Shown here: piece after piece, positions 52,950 to 64,000 of the stretch
Layout of the letters: each line of letters opens with the position of its first letter
Numbering within the stretch: position 1 is the first letter of the stretch
DNA from: an uncultured Prochlorococcus sp.
Lineage (GTDB): Bacteria; Cyanobacteriota; Cyanobacteriia; PCC-6307; Cyanobiaceae
Direction of reading: 5' to 3'
Length of the DNA stretch: 64,000 nt
Assembly: GCA_902591865.1 (NCBI GenBank)
Contig: CACJCK010000002.1
Coordinates: 1 to 64,000, forward strand
The notes under the pieces: generated by a model
The model's input: only the letters and a program-made list of their open reading frames with translations
The model's database searches: none
Told to the model about the DNA's origin: nothing
Translations under genes and position numbers: made by a program

Positions 52950-55222
52950 AGCCGGCAAGTAATCAGTTATTAAATATCTCCTACAAATTGGAAATTTTGC
53001 TTGATATAGGTAGTAGTAATGAAAGCTTTGACTATTTAGATGGAAATAATCTCGGAGCAGAAGTTGGGGATATTGTAAGTGTGAAACTAAGAGGGAGATT
53101 ATTAAATGGTTTAGTGATCTCAAAAAAAAACTTTTCTTCAATCAATAATGATGAAGTAAATATTACTGGAGGGAAAAGCATAAGATATTTGTTTGTTGAA
53201 AGTATTTTGCAGAAAAAAGTAATAGATGACTCTTGGAGAGAATGGATAGAGTCCCTAGCCTCTTTTTATATGGTTAGTAATTTAAAAATGTTTAAAACTG
53301 CATTTCCTCCCGGCTGGATTGGTAAATATAAGAATTTTTCTAAAGGTTTAAAAGATCAAATATGGATTGAAACTAAAAAAGAATTTGATATTAAGAAAAA
53401 TGGATTAACAAAAAAAGAATTTTTTTTAATGAATACTTTGCCTGAAAAAGGTAATTGGCAAAGTGAATTAGTAAAGTCTGGTTTTAATTACACTCTAATT
53501 AACTCGATGGTCAGTAAAAATTACCTTGTTAAATCTAAAAGAAAAAAAAATATAAATACTAAATTAAATTCCTTTTTAAATGATCATGTTGTGACTAAAA
53601 AACCAAATCTTACAAATGAGCAGAAAATTGCATTTCAAGAATTTCAAACAATGAATCCAGGAGATGTTTTACTTCTGTGGGGTGAAACAGGCTCAGGTAA
53701 AACAGAAGTTTATATGAGAATTGCTGAAGATCAATTTCTTAATAAAAAAAGTTGTTTGATATTAGCCCCAGAAATCGGACTAATTCCTCAACTTATTGAT
53801 AGGTTTAGTCGGCGATTTAATAATGTCGTTTGCGAGTATCATAGTAACTGTTCTCCCAATCAAAGAACTTTGGTTTGGAAGAAAATTAATAATGCTAATG
53901 AACCATTAATAGTTATAGGAACAAGATCCGCAGTTTTTCTTCCAATTAAAAATCTAGGATTAATAATCATGGATGAAGAACATGATGTCTCTTATAAACA
54001 AGATAGTCCTATGCCTTGTTATGACGCAAGAGAAATTGCTGTTGAAATAGTAAAAAGGAATTCTGCAAAATTAATTTTTGGGAGTGCAACCCCATCAATG
54101 AAGACTTGGAAAAAGTGTATTTTTGAAAAGAATTTTAAATTGGTAAGAATGATTCAAAGGATATCTAGGAATGAGATTCCTGAAATAAGAATTATTGATA
54201 TGCGGGATGAATTCAAGAAAGGAAATATGAAAATTTTTTCCAATGAATTATTAAAATTGCTTCCTCAACTACGCTTTAAAAAAGAGCAGGCAATAATTTT
54301 GATCCCGAGAAGGGGGCACAGTGGTTTTTTAAGTTGTAGAAATTGCGGATATTTAATAAATTGCCCAAACTGTGACGTTCCTTTATCAGTGCATCTCGGT
54401 TCACAAGGGAAAAAATGGTTAAGTTGTCATTGGTGTGATCATAAATCGAGATTGATCAATCGTTGTCCTGATTGTCATTCAACTGCCTTTAAACCTTTTG
54501 GAATAGGTACACAAAGGGTAATAGAGTTTCTAAATGAAGAATTTCCTAACTTAAGAGTACTTCGCTTTGATAGAGATACAACCTCAGGGAAAGATGGTCA
54601 TAGAGATATTCTTTCAAAGTTTTCTAATGGTGATGCTGATATTCTTGTAGGAACTCAAATGTTGGCAAAAGGGATTGACATTCCTAATATTACTCTTTCA
54701 GTTGTTATTGCAGCAGATGGTTTGCTGCATCGCCCAGATATTTCGGCAGAAGAAAAATCATTACAATTGTTTTTACAATTAGCAGGCAGGGCAGGTAGGG
54801 CTCAAAAAAAAGGAAAAGTAATTTTTCAAACATATAAACCTAACCATCCGGTAATTTCTTATCTTCAGAAAAGAGATTATGAAAGATTCCTAATTGAAAA
54901 CTCGAGATTGAGAAAAGATGCCAATTTATTCCCATTCTGCACGATTTGCCTTCTTAAATTATCAGGTGAAAATCACGAATTAACTGAATTAATTGCGATA
55001 AAATTGGCAAAATATCTACTTAATTTTTGTGAGAAAAAGAACTGGAAATTAATTGGCCCTGCACCTAGTTTAATTGCTAAAGTAGGTAAAAAATTTAGAT
55101 GGCAGATATTAATACATGGACCTGAAGGAACAAATATACCTTTACCTGATAGATCAATATTATGGAAACTTATTCCAAAAAATGTTTTTTTAACAATAGA
55201 TGTTAATCCAGCAGAGTTGTAA
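52946..55222 (+). CDS. priA: Primosomal protein N' (PriA helicase)
   Basis: LLWGETGSGKTEVYMRIAE, DEEHDVSYKQ, zinc-binding CRNCGYLINCPNCDVPL; TTG start. Confidence 0.95.
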   Translation: MKPASNQLLNISYKLEILLDIGSSNESFDYLDGNNLGAEVGDIVSVKLRGRLLNGLVISKKNFSSINNDEVNITGGKSIRYLFVESILQKKVIDDSWREWIESLASFYMVSNLKMFKTAFPPGWIGKYKNFSKGLKDQIWIETKKEFDIKKNGLTKKEFFLMNTLPEKGNWQSELVKSGFNYTLINSMVSKNYLVKSKRKKNINTKLNSFLNDHVVTKKPNLTNEQKIAFQEFQTMNPGDVLLLWGETGSGKTEVYMRIAEDQFLNKKSCLILAPEIGLIPQLIDRFSRRFNNVVCEYHSNCSPNQRTLVWKKINNANEPLIVIGTRSAVFLPIKNLGLIIMDEEHDVSYKQDSPMPCYDAREIAVEIVKRNSAKLIFGSATPSMKTWKKCIFEKNFKLVRMIQRISRNEIPEIRIIDMRDEFKKGNMKIFSNELLKLLPQLRFKKEQAIILIPRRGHSGFLSCRNCGYLINCPNCDVPLSVHLGSQGKKWLSCHWCDHKSRLINRCPDCHSTAFKPFGIGTQRVIEFLNEEFPNLRVLRFDRDTTSGKDGHRDILSKFSNGDADILVGTQMLAKGIDIPNITLSVVIAADGLLHRPDISAEEKSLQLFLQLAGRAGRAQKKGKVIFQTYKPNHPVISYLQKRDYERFLIENSRLRKDANLFPFCTICLLKLSGENHELTELIAIKLAKYLLNFCEKKNWKLIGPAPSLIAKVGKKFRWQILIHGPEGTNIPLPDRSILWKLIPKNVFLTIDVNPAEL

Positions 55223-56332
55223 TTACTTTGATGGAAGTTGAGGTAAATCTGAACCTAATTTAAATCTATAGAATCTTAATAAATAAGCCAATAATATAAT
55301 TATTAAAATAATAAATATCCCAATCAAAAGTTTGTTGAAGCTCCAGTAAGAAAATTCAAGACTATTTATCTGACCTTGATTTAAATTCCAAATTATTAGA
55401 TTTTTTGTGATTTCTAAATTTGCATTATTTTTATCAGTAAGGATAGCTTTATTAGGGTGAATAATTTTGAAAATAAGTTCTAGATTATCAATGCCTTCAA
55501 TAGAATTTAGATCCAAATCTAACTTATAAAAGTATTTTTTTAAAAAAATGAAGTTTTTTTGAGTAGTATTAATTTCTATATTTGTTGATTCTCCCGCGAA
55601 CTCTCCAGCTGCATTCTGGGCGATTTTAAGAACTTGCTTTGTATCTTCAAAATTGAGATTCTTATGTTTCAAAGAAAAGGTTGATTCGTCTTGTTCAATT
55701 TCTGCGTCAGGAAAAATATCTTTCATCTTCTCTTCAAATTTTAATTGCCAAGGAAATTTCTTTATGTATTTACTTTCTATCACTAAATTATTGTTTATTG
55801 AATCAAGTTCACTAACATCAAGGGTATTCTCAATTTTAACGCAGCCACTTAAAAGTGGAATTAATAATAATAGTATTAAAAAAATGATCAGTGAAAAGCC
55901 TTTCTGAAAGGGTTTTGTTTCACCAGTTGGTGTCTCAGTTACATTAATAAATTTTTTTTTCTTCAATACTTCACTTTTTATACGCAGTGAGTTAAGAGAT
56001 TTTTTATTGAGTGATGGGTCGCTTTCAAACTGTACGTTCCAATTTTCTGGTTTTTTAATGTCAGGTGAGTCTATAACTTCCATCAAATATTTTGCATTTT
56101 CTCTCGTCTTATTATCGTAAGATTTTAGAAGTTCTTTACAAAACCTTTTAGCTTCCTCCTTTTTGTTCATACCACAAAGAGCAGTAATTAAGATTGTTCT
56201 TAAATTTACTCCCTCTTTGCTTGATAAAGGAAATGATTCTATTAAGGGCAAAAGAAATTCAATGCAATAATGATATTCACCTTTAGCTAAAGCAAGTTCT
56301 ACTGTTTCTAAAACTTGCTCATAAGTTTTCAT
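55223..56332 (-). CDS. DUF3153-type membrane protein with N-terminal TPR-like region
   Basis: LLSGCVKIENTLDV after TM, C-terminal TM; matches cyanobacterial DUF3153 layout. Confidence 0.7.
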   Translation of the reverse strand: MKTYEQVLETVELALAKGEYHYCIEFLLPLIESFPLSSKEGVNLRTILITALCGMNKKEEAKRFCKELLKSYDNKTRENAKYLMEVIDSPDIKKPENWNVQFESDPSLNKKSLNSLRIKSEVLKKKKFINVTETPTGETKPFQKGFSLIIFLILLLLIPLLSGCVKIENTLDVSELDSINNNLVIESKYIKKFPWQLKFEEKMKDIFPDAEIEQDESTFSLKHKNLNFEDTKQVLKIAQNAAGEFAGESTNIEINTTQKNFIFLKKYFYKLDLDLNSIEGIDNLELIFKIIHPNKAILTDKNNANLEITKNLIIWNLNQGQINSLEFSYWSFNKLLIGIFIILIIILLAYLLRFYRFKLGSDLPQLPSK

Positions 56333-56335
56333 GGG

Positions 56336-57187
56336 TTAGGCGACTATCATTGTACCTATTCCGGAATTTGTAAAAATTTCAAGAAGTAATGAATGTTCTA
56401 TTCTTCCATCAATTATGTGAGCTGCTTTTACTCCTTGGGCTAAAGCTCTTATACAGCATTCTGTCTTTGGAATCATACCTTCAGTCACAATTTTTTTATC
56501 AATAAAATCTCTTGACTCTTTGAGATTAGTTTTTACAACAAGACTATTTTTGTTATCTTTTTCTTTTAAAATCCCTTGAGTATCAGTAAGAAGAATAAGT
56601 TTTTCTGCATTAATTGCAGCAGCAATTTCTCCAGCAACAAAATCTGCATTGATGTTATGGGAAATACCCTCCAAGGTTGATCCAATACTAGAAATGATTG
56701 GGATATATCCTTTAGAAATAAGAGGATCCAATATTTCAGGATTGATTTTTGTAACCTCTCCCACTAACCCATGGCTCCCATCTCCTAGTTCTCTAGATTG
56801 AATTAAGTTGCCATCAAGACCTGATATTCCCACAGCTAAGGATCCAGTTTTATTAATGCCTTTTACAATTTGCTTGTTAACTCTACCCATTAGAACCATC
56901 TCGACAATTTCCATTGTTTTTTGATCAGTAATTCTTAATCCATTTTCGAATTTAGGAGATATTTCTAATTTCTTTAACCAACTATTAATCTCGGGTCCAC
57001 CTCCATGAATAACTATAGGACAAACCCCAACAGTTGATAAAAGTGCTATGTCTCTAAAAAAAGCATTTTTTAAATTATCATTTTCCATAACAGAACCACC
57101 ATACTTGATAACAATTTTTCTACCTGAGAAACTTTGTATATACGGAAGTGCTTCGCTTAATATTGATACTCTTTGAGAATCATTCAT
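56336..57187 (-). CDS. argB: Acetylglutamate kinase
   Basis: [33 protein letters not shown]. Confidence 0.97.
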   Translation of the reverse strand: MNDSQRVSILSEALPYIQSFSGRKIVIKYGGSVMENDNLKNAFFRDIALLSTVGVCPIVIHGGGPEINSWLKKLEISPKFENGLRITDQKTMEIVEMVLMGRVNKQIVKGINKTGSLAVGISGLDGNLIQSRELGDGSHGLVGEVTKINPEILDPLISKGYIPIISSIGSTLEGISHNINADFVAGEIAAAINAEKLILLTDTQGILKEKDNKNSLVVKTNLKESRDFIDKKIVTEGMIPKTECCIRALAQGVKAAHIIDGRIEHSLLLEIFTNSGIGTMIVA

Positions 57188-57251
57188 TATTAAAATTCAT
57201 TAAAACTTGATTGAATTGAGAAACTAGGTTTTTACAAATATATCCCTATAT

Positions 57252-57782
57252 TCAATAAAAGAGAATAAAATCAAATTCTTTTTTATTATCGTCGATAATA
57301 AATTCTGATTCAAGACCTTTGACGAAAAACCTGTTTAATCTTTCTTGTTTTTCAATCCATTTTTCAAGAGGGACAGCGTTTAATTCGAAACGCATTCTGA
57401 GACCATTTTTTTCTTCTTTTGTAATTTCTTCTATTTCTTTTAATTGAGGGGGGTTATCCTCGTCCCACAAATTTAAAGATTCTAAGGACGATTCAAGATG
57501 AGCTTTTATACCATATCTCCATCTTGTAACATCTTTAACTAGTGCGGTTAATTCTTTTGGTCTATTAAATTTATTTGTCGCAAAATTTGTCTTGTCAAAC
57601 AACTCTACAGGAGGTATTTCGGAAGTCTTTAAGCCTAATCCAATTAGAAAAATAGGTACTCCATAAAAAAAAGTAGGTACACTTAAATTCACTGAGTCTG
57701 TAAAATAAGCAGTCATTCCAACAAAAGCTAATATACCCCCAGCGGTTACGATTAGGTTTCCAGGCGATAAGTATTTCTTCAT
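57252..57782 (-). CDS. DUF2854-type membrane protein
   Basis: Two N-terminal TM segments, GLGLKTSEIPPVEL. Confidence 0.75.
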   Translation of the reverse strand: MKKYLSPGNLIVTAGGILAFVGMTAYFTDSVNLSVPTFFYGVPIFLIGLGLKTSEIPPVELFDKTNFATNKFNRPKELTALVKDVTRWRYGIKAHLESSLESLNLWDEDNPPQLKEIEEITKEEKNGLRMRFELNAVPLEKWIEKQERLNRFFVKGLESEFIIDDNKKEFDFILFY

Positions 57783-57809
57783 TTTGATTATGTAGAATGA
57801 GTTTTAAAT

Positions 57810-58007
57810 GTGCTAACAAGTATTATGCAAGATCCTAATACTGCAAATCAAGGAGATTTAATTTTTAAACTTGATAAAGATAGAGCATGGCTTCTAGAAA
57901 ATCTTGATAAGGGTAAATGGCCAGAAATCAGAAGCGAACTTGCCGCGCTTGAAAGAAAAATAAGCAAACTAATTATAAGTGTTCAAGAAAATAATGTTGA
58001 TATTTAA
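57810..58007 (+). CDS. Conserved small cyanobacterial protein
   Basis: 65 aa; likely start at internal Met MQDPNTANQGDLIFKLDKDRAWLLENLDKGKW. Confidence 0.65.
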   Translation: MLTSIMQDPNTANQGDLIFKLDKDRAWLLENLDKGKWPEIRSELAALERKISKLIISVQENNVDI

Positions 58008-58008
58008 T

Positions 58009-58434
58009 TTAAAAAGGTATTTCGTCAACTTCGGGTACTAAAGGTGAACTATCCCAACTTGATTTTTTGGCGGTTTCTTTATTTTTAAATGACTCATTAT
58101 TTTCTTTTTGATCAGACTTAATGACATCAATTGGCGAAATTTGATGAATCTTTGAAGCTGTTAATTCTGGTTGCTTTTCTTTTGTACCGTCTTTTCTCGT
58201 GACAGAATTCATCCTTAGACGTCCCTCAATAACAATATTTTGCCCTTCCTTTAGCTCCTCTACCATTTCTTGGGCAATATTTCCCCACCCTATGATCTTA
58301 AGATCTCTAGTTGGATCTTCACTACGTAATCCTTTAAAGTTAACAATCATTTCTGCAATTGGAGTTTGCTTTTCTTTGGTATACCTCATTTGGGGAGCGC
58401 TATTGATTACCGCCTGTATTAAACAATGATTCAT
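58009..58434 (-). CDS. ssb: Single-stranded DNA-binding protein (OB-fold)
   Basis: GWGNIAQEMVEELKEGQNIVIEGRLRMNSVTRKDGTKEKQPELTAS; acidic tail ending EVDEIPF. Confidence 0.9.
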   Translation of the reverse strand: MNHCLIQAVINSAPQMRYTKEKQTPIAEMIVNFKGLRSEDPTRDLKIIGWGNIAQEMVEELKEGQNIVIEGRLRMNSVTRKDGTKEKQPELTASKIHQISPIDVIKSDQKENNESFKNKETAKKSSWDSSPLVPEVDEIPF

Positions 58435-58462
58435 TACTTACTATTTAATTAAAGACATACTG

Positions 58463-59263
58463 ATGCAGAATCAAGAAAATTGCTATAAAAATGTTTGGAT
58501 CCTATCAGGAACTTCGGATGGTCCTGTAATATCTAATAGGCTTCTTGAACTTAATTATTCAGTCTTTGCAAGTGTTTTAACTTATAAAGCAGGGCAAGCT
58601 TATATTGAAAATCCAAAGTTACATATCATTAAGGGTAAATTAAAAAATAAAGATCAAATAATTAATTTCATACAAAAAAATAAAATCACATGCGTTATTG
58701 ATGCTACTCATCCGTTTGCTGTAATAATTTCTAAAAATCTTAATAATGCATGTAAAGAGATTAATATACCTCTTTTACTATTTGAGAGGAATTCTCTAAT
58801 AAATAACACTAATAATTTTTTTTATATTGATGATCTAAAAGATATAAATAGCATTGATGTAGAAAATAAGAATATTCTTCTGGCAATAGGATCAAGATTC
58901 CTTAAAGATACAGCTAATTATTATATGAATTGCAAAGCAAATGTATTTACAAGGGTGCTTCCAACTTATGAGAGTATAACTAAAGCTTTTGGATCATCAA
59001 TTAAAAATTCAAACATAGCGATACTTGAACCGAGTAAAAATAATAAAAGCATTTTAGAAAAAAAACTTTGCGATTTTTGGGAGATAGATTATGTTCTATG
59101 CAGAGAATCTGGAAGTTATTCTCAGAAAAACTGGGAGAGTATAGTTTCTGGAAGTAAAATGAAGTTATTTTTGGTTAAAAGACCGACAGTTAAAAATGAT
59201 TATTCTCACTCTTTCAATCAATACCAGGATTTGATTAATCACATAATTAAATCAAATTATTGA
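58463..59263 (+). CDS. cobK: Precorrin-6x reductase
   Basis: VWILSGTSDGPVIS, VIDATHPFAVIIS, CRESGSYSQ. Confidence 0.88.
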   Translation: MQNQENCYKNVWILSGTSDGPVISNRLLELNYSVFASVLTYKAGQAYIENPKLHIIKGKLKNKDQIINFIQKNKITCVIDATHPFAVIISKNLNNACKEINIPLLLFERNSLINNTNNFFYIDDLKDINSIDVENKNILLAIGSRFLKDTANYYMNCKANVFTRVLPTYESITKAFGSSIKNSNIAILEPSKNNKSILEKKLCDFWEIDYVLCRESGSYSQKNWESIVSGSKMKLFLVKRPTVKNDYSHSFNQYQDLINHIIKSNY

Positions 59264-59276
59264 TGTTTAATTCGTT

Positions 59277-59582
59277 ATGGAAATATTAGTTATTATCGCA
59301 ACTGAATCATCTAAAACAAATGCTGTGCGAATGGCTAAATTACTCATAAAAGAAAAACTTGCAGCTTGTGTTTCCATAAAGCAAATTTTTTCAGTTTATG
59401 AGTGGGATGATGATATTAAAGAAACTAAAGAGTTTGAAATTACAATAAAAAGTAAACTAGAATTTAAAGATTGTTTAATTGATTTCGTAAATAAAAATTC
59501 CACATATGATGTCCCTCAAATTATTTACAAAAAATACCATGCTGAGATGAAATATTATGATTGGTTGAATAATACTATTTGA
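59277..59582 (+). CDS. cutA: Divalent-cation tolerance protein CutA
   Basis: KLAACVSIKQIFSVYEWDDDIKETKEFEITIK, YDVPQII. Confidence 0.93.
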   Translation: MEILVIIATESSKTNAVRMAKLLIKEKLAACVSIKQIFSVYEWDDDIKETKEFEITIKSKLEFKDCLIDFVNKNSTYDVPQIIYKKYHAEMKYYDWLNNTI

Positions 59583-59588
59583 TTAGAT

Positions 59589-60590
59589 CTATTTTATTAA
59601 CTCTTTAAGATCAATATCTGATCTAGATCCTAATTGCGTAATTATTTGCCCCGCACAAATTGAAGCTATCTCTCCGCATTTTTTGAGGGAACAATTGTTT
59701 ATTAATCCATGGATAAATCCTCCCGCATAGATATCTCCCGCTCCTGTAGTATCAATAATCTTGCCCTTCGTTATTGACTCAATTATTTCAATATTATTTT
59801 TGTTAACTATGAGAGAACCCTTGCTTCCTAGAGTTATTATGACTAATTCACACAAGGAAGATAGGTCTTCTTGGCAGCTTGATAATTTATCATTTTTAAA
59901 AAGACTTAACACCTCGGATTCATTACAAAAAACAATATCTATATATTCATAAATTAATTCCAAGAAACTCTCACGATGTCTATCTACACAAAATGAATCA
60001 GACAAAGAAAGTATTATTTTTGTATTAAATTGTTTTGCAATTTGGGCGGCTTTAATAAAAGCTTTTTTAGCTAATTCGCTGTCCCATAAATATCCTTCTA
60101 AATATAGATATTTACTTTCCTTAATTACAGTAAAGTCAATGTTTTTTGGTTCAAACTCTACAGATGCTCCTAGGTAAGTGCACATAGTTCTTTGTGCATC
60201 AGGTGTAACCAAAATGATTGAATGAGCTGTTGGAGCACCTTCAATAGTTGGTGGAGTATTAAATATTGTTTTACTTTTTTTTACATCGTCAGAAAAAAAA
60301 TTCCCAAATTGATCATTTTTCACTCTACCTATAAACTGCACATGATTTCCTAATTCTGCTAAACAAACAACGGTATTTGCTGAGGACCCACCTGAAATTT
60401 GTTTGATCACTTTGCAATTTTCTAACAATCTCTGTGATTCATCAGAATTAATTAAATTCATTGATCCTTTATCTAGATTATTTATCTCAAGAAACTCATC
60501 TTCAATATTTACAATAATATCTACTATTGCGTTGCCCAGACCAATGAGATCAACTTTTTTATGTTCAAAATGTCTAAAGGATTCCTTCAT
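59589..60590 (-). CDS. PfkB family carbohydrate/adenosine kinase-like
   Basis: GGSSANTVVCLAELG, DTTGAGDIYAGGFIHGL. Confidence 0.9.
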   Translation of the reverse strand: MKESFRHFEHKKVDLIGLGNAIVDIIVNIEDEFLEINNLDKGSMNLINSDESQRLLENCKVIKQISGGSSANTVVCLAELGNHVQFIGRVKNDQFGNFFSDDVKKSKTIFNTPPTIEGAPTAHSIILVTPDAQRTMCTYLGASVEFEPKNIDFTVIKESKYLYLEGYLWDSELAKKAFIKAAQIAKQFNTKIILSLSDSFCVDRHRESFLELIYEYIDIVFCNESEVLSLFKNDKLSSCQEDLSSLCELVIITLGSKGSLIVNKNNIEIIESITKGKIIDTTGAGDIYAGGFIHGLINNCSLKKCGEIASICAGQIITQLGSRSDIDLKELIK

Positions 60591-60605
60591 TAATTTGGAA
60601 CTAAA

Positions 60606-61970
<1,365 letters not shown>

Positions 61971-61997
61971 TTACTTTTAAAAAGTAAATGAATTGTA

Positions 61998-62435
61998 TCA
62001 ACTTTCTCTTAGAACCATTTTTTCTGCAAGAGAAAATTCTTTGGTTAAACGCTCTTTAAGTTTATCTGGTAAAGGTCTACTTGCAAAGTTTTTGTAATGA
62101 CCTGCCATAGCATTTAATGCTGTTTGCATTGTGGTAAATGATTGTGTTTTATTCACCATCCCTCTATTTCTATATCTGGAAATATAGTCAGTTATGAGTG
62201 TAAGAGCCTCACTTCTTACTTCATCTTTATTTGGAGAATCTTTTGGAGTATCAACAGCTATTTGTAATGTTTTAACAACTGAAATTGTATCCTTTGTATA
62301 GTCACCTGTCATAGCGGTTTTTGCAGCTATGGAAGGGGAACTAAATAGTGTAAAAGCAACAATTAAGGATATTGCAAAAGATATAGCTTTGGTAAGATTC
62401 TTAAAAAATAACTTTGATGTCCATTTCAGTAACAT
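61998..62435 (-). CDS. psb27: Photosystem II assembly protein Psb27
   Basis: Signal peptide; GDYTKDTISVVKTLQIAV...ISRYRNRGMVNKTQSFTTMQTALNAMAGHY. Confidence 0.9.
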   Translation of the reverse strand: MLLKWTSKLFFKNLTKAISFAISLIVAFTLFSSPSIAAKTAMTGDYTKDTISVVKTLQIAVDTPKDSPNKDEVRSEALTLITDYISRYRNRGMVNKTQSFTTMQTALNAMAGHYKNFASRPLPDKLKERLTKEFSLAEKMVLRES

Positions 62436-62461
62436 AACTTAGCTCCCAAAAAAAATAAGCC

Positions 62462-64000
62462 TTAAGACTTCTTATTGTACATTATTTCAGATTCGGAAAT
62501 AAATGTTTCTAACAATTTATCAGTACTAATTTTAAGCTTAGTATTATTTGTTCTGCATAAAAGTTCTACTTCTTTATTAATAGAATCTCTGCCAATAATT
62601 ATCTGAAAAGGGATACCAATTAATTCCGCATCTTTAAATTTTACTCCAGCTCTATCGTTTCTATCATCAAGAAGGACATCAATTTTATTAATTAAAAAGT
62701 TGTTATAGATTTGCTTAGTAAGATCACTTTGAATAGGATCTTTTAGGTTTGTTGGGATAATAATAACTTCAAAAGGAGAAATCTGGATAGGCCAACAAAT
62801 TCCTTTTTGATCATGATTCTGTTCGATAGCCGCTTGAGCTATTCTTGTCACTCCTATTCCGTAACAACCCATCCATAAATTTTTTAACTGACCGTCCTTA
62901 TCAGAGAACTTTGCATTTAATTTTTCACTATATTTCTGACCTAGTTGGAAAATATGTCCAATCTCGATACCTTTTTTTTCTTTAAGTTCTTCATTATCAT
63001 AAATACTTACTTTATCTCCTTTTTTGGCATTCCTGATATCCCCAATTAGATAGTCTTTCGAATCAAAAGAAAATTCTTGAAAAACTTTATGGAAATTAAC
63101 TTTATTCCCACCACTTATAAAATTTGAAAGGTCACTTGCAGAATGGTCAATTATTCTCGTCCATTTTTTTTCCCAATTAGAACTAGCTTTAATAGTTTTA
63201 TTATCTAAATCTGGCCCGATAAAACCTAAAGGTAAATCAACTAGATTTTTTTTGATAGTATTTTTGTCTTCAATCTTTTTAAGATTAAGGAGATTCAAGT
63301 GATAAAGTTTATTGATTAAGTTAAAAAGCTTTACTTCATTAATGTGTTGATCGCCTCTTATGCATGCAAGAATTGGGATCTCAAATTTACCTTCGAACTG
63401 TGCAAGGAATATTACTACTTTAATAATTTGACTTGGGTCTAAATTGTTATTATTGCAAACTTCTAGGATTGTTTTTTGATGAGGCGTTTCCAACCACTCT
63501 GCAATATTATCTTTTAGTGGAATAGGTTGAGAGGGTAGAGAAACGGCTTTTTCGATATTGGCAGCATAAGAACCGCTTTGAGTGAATAAAATGGAATCTT
63601 CCCCAGCATCAGCAGTGACCATAAATTCTTTAGATGAAGCACCGCCAATTGCTCCACTATCAGCTTCAACCCCTACTGTCTGCAGTCCACAAGATTTAAA
63701 AATATTTTCATAAGCATTGTCTACTTTTTCATAGAAAGAAGCTAAATCGTTTTCTGAAGAATGAAAAGAATAACCATCTTTCATTATGAATTCTCTACTT
63801 CTCATCAATCCAAACCTTGGCCTTATTTCATCTCTAAATTTTGTCTGAATTTGGTAAAAACATTGAGGTAATTGCTTATAGGAGTTGATGGTTTCTGATG
63901 CAATACTCGTGATTACCTCTTCGTGAGTTGGTGCTAAACCAAATTCTTTACCTTGTCTATCTTTGAGATTAAACATTATACCTTCACCTGCGGTATATCC
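62462..64000 (-). CDS. proS: Prolyl-tRNA synthetase, truncated at window end
   Basis: RPRFGLMRSREFIMKDGYSFH, GCYGIGVTRIAQA; frame stays open through 64000 (GYTAGEGIMFNLKDRQ). Confidence 0.96.
   Translation of the reverse strand, partial: GYTAGEGIMFNLKDRQGKEFGLAPTHEEVITSIASETINSYKQLPQCFYQIQTKFRDEIRPRFGLMRSREFIMKDGYSFHSSENDLASFYEKVDNAYENIFKSCGLQTVGVEADSGAIGGASSKEFMVTADAGEDSILFTQSGSYAANIEKAVSLPSQPIPLKDNIAEWLETPHQKTILEVCNNNNLDPSQIIKVVIFLAQFEGKFEIPILACIRGDQHINEVKLFNLINKLYHLNLLNLKKIEDKNTIKKNLVDLPLGFIGPDLDNKTIKASSNWEKKWTRIIDHSASDLSNFISGGNKVNFHKVFQEFSFDSKDYLIGDIRNAKKGDKVSIYDNEELKEKKGIEIGHIFQLGQKYSEKLNAKFSDKDGQLKNLWMGCYGIGVTRIAQAAIEQNHDQKGICWPIQISPFEVIIIPTNLKDPIQSDLTKQIYNNFLINKIDVLLDDRNDRAGVKFKDAELIGIPFQIIIGRDSINKEVELLCRTNNTKLKISTDKLLETFISESEIMYNKKS

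Overview
AT-rich, gene-dense window that looks like ordinary core chromosome of a high-light-adapted Prochlorococcus-type picocyanobacterium (inferred from protein content, small gene spacing and PSI/PSII/b6f genes; no database search run). I assign about 75 protein genes and two tRNAs. Recognisable blocks are: ctaCDE divergent from ctaAB plus a two-gene ABC-2 exporter; a stand-alone groEL with a GGM-rich repeat tail; petCA, tatC, psaFJ, psb27 and an hli gene; B12/tetrapyrrole genes (a cobT-like gene, cobM, cobK, hemL, hemC); sigA, priA, ssb, purA, proS (truncated at the window end), gltX, rplS, map, gmk and tsaD. I found no prophage, transposon, CRISPR array, rRNA operon or defence island. 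Short genes missing from the 60-aa ORF track were found by eye: psaJ (27567-27701, -), an hli gene (29434-29610, +), a 59-aa membrane protein (14815-14994, +), and an unexplained open frame without a standard start that ends inside the priA start codon (52776-52949, +). I do not see clear evidence for a new biological system. The best second-look items are the pre-priA open frame, the recurrent zero-gap convergent stop codons, the homogenised coding repeats in cobW and groEL, and some orphan cofactor genes (larC, cobT-like).
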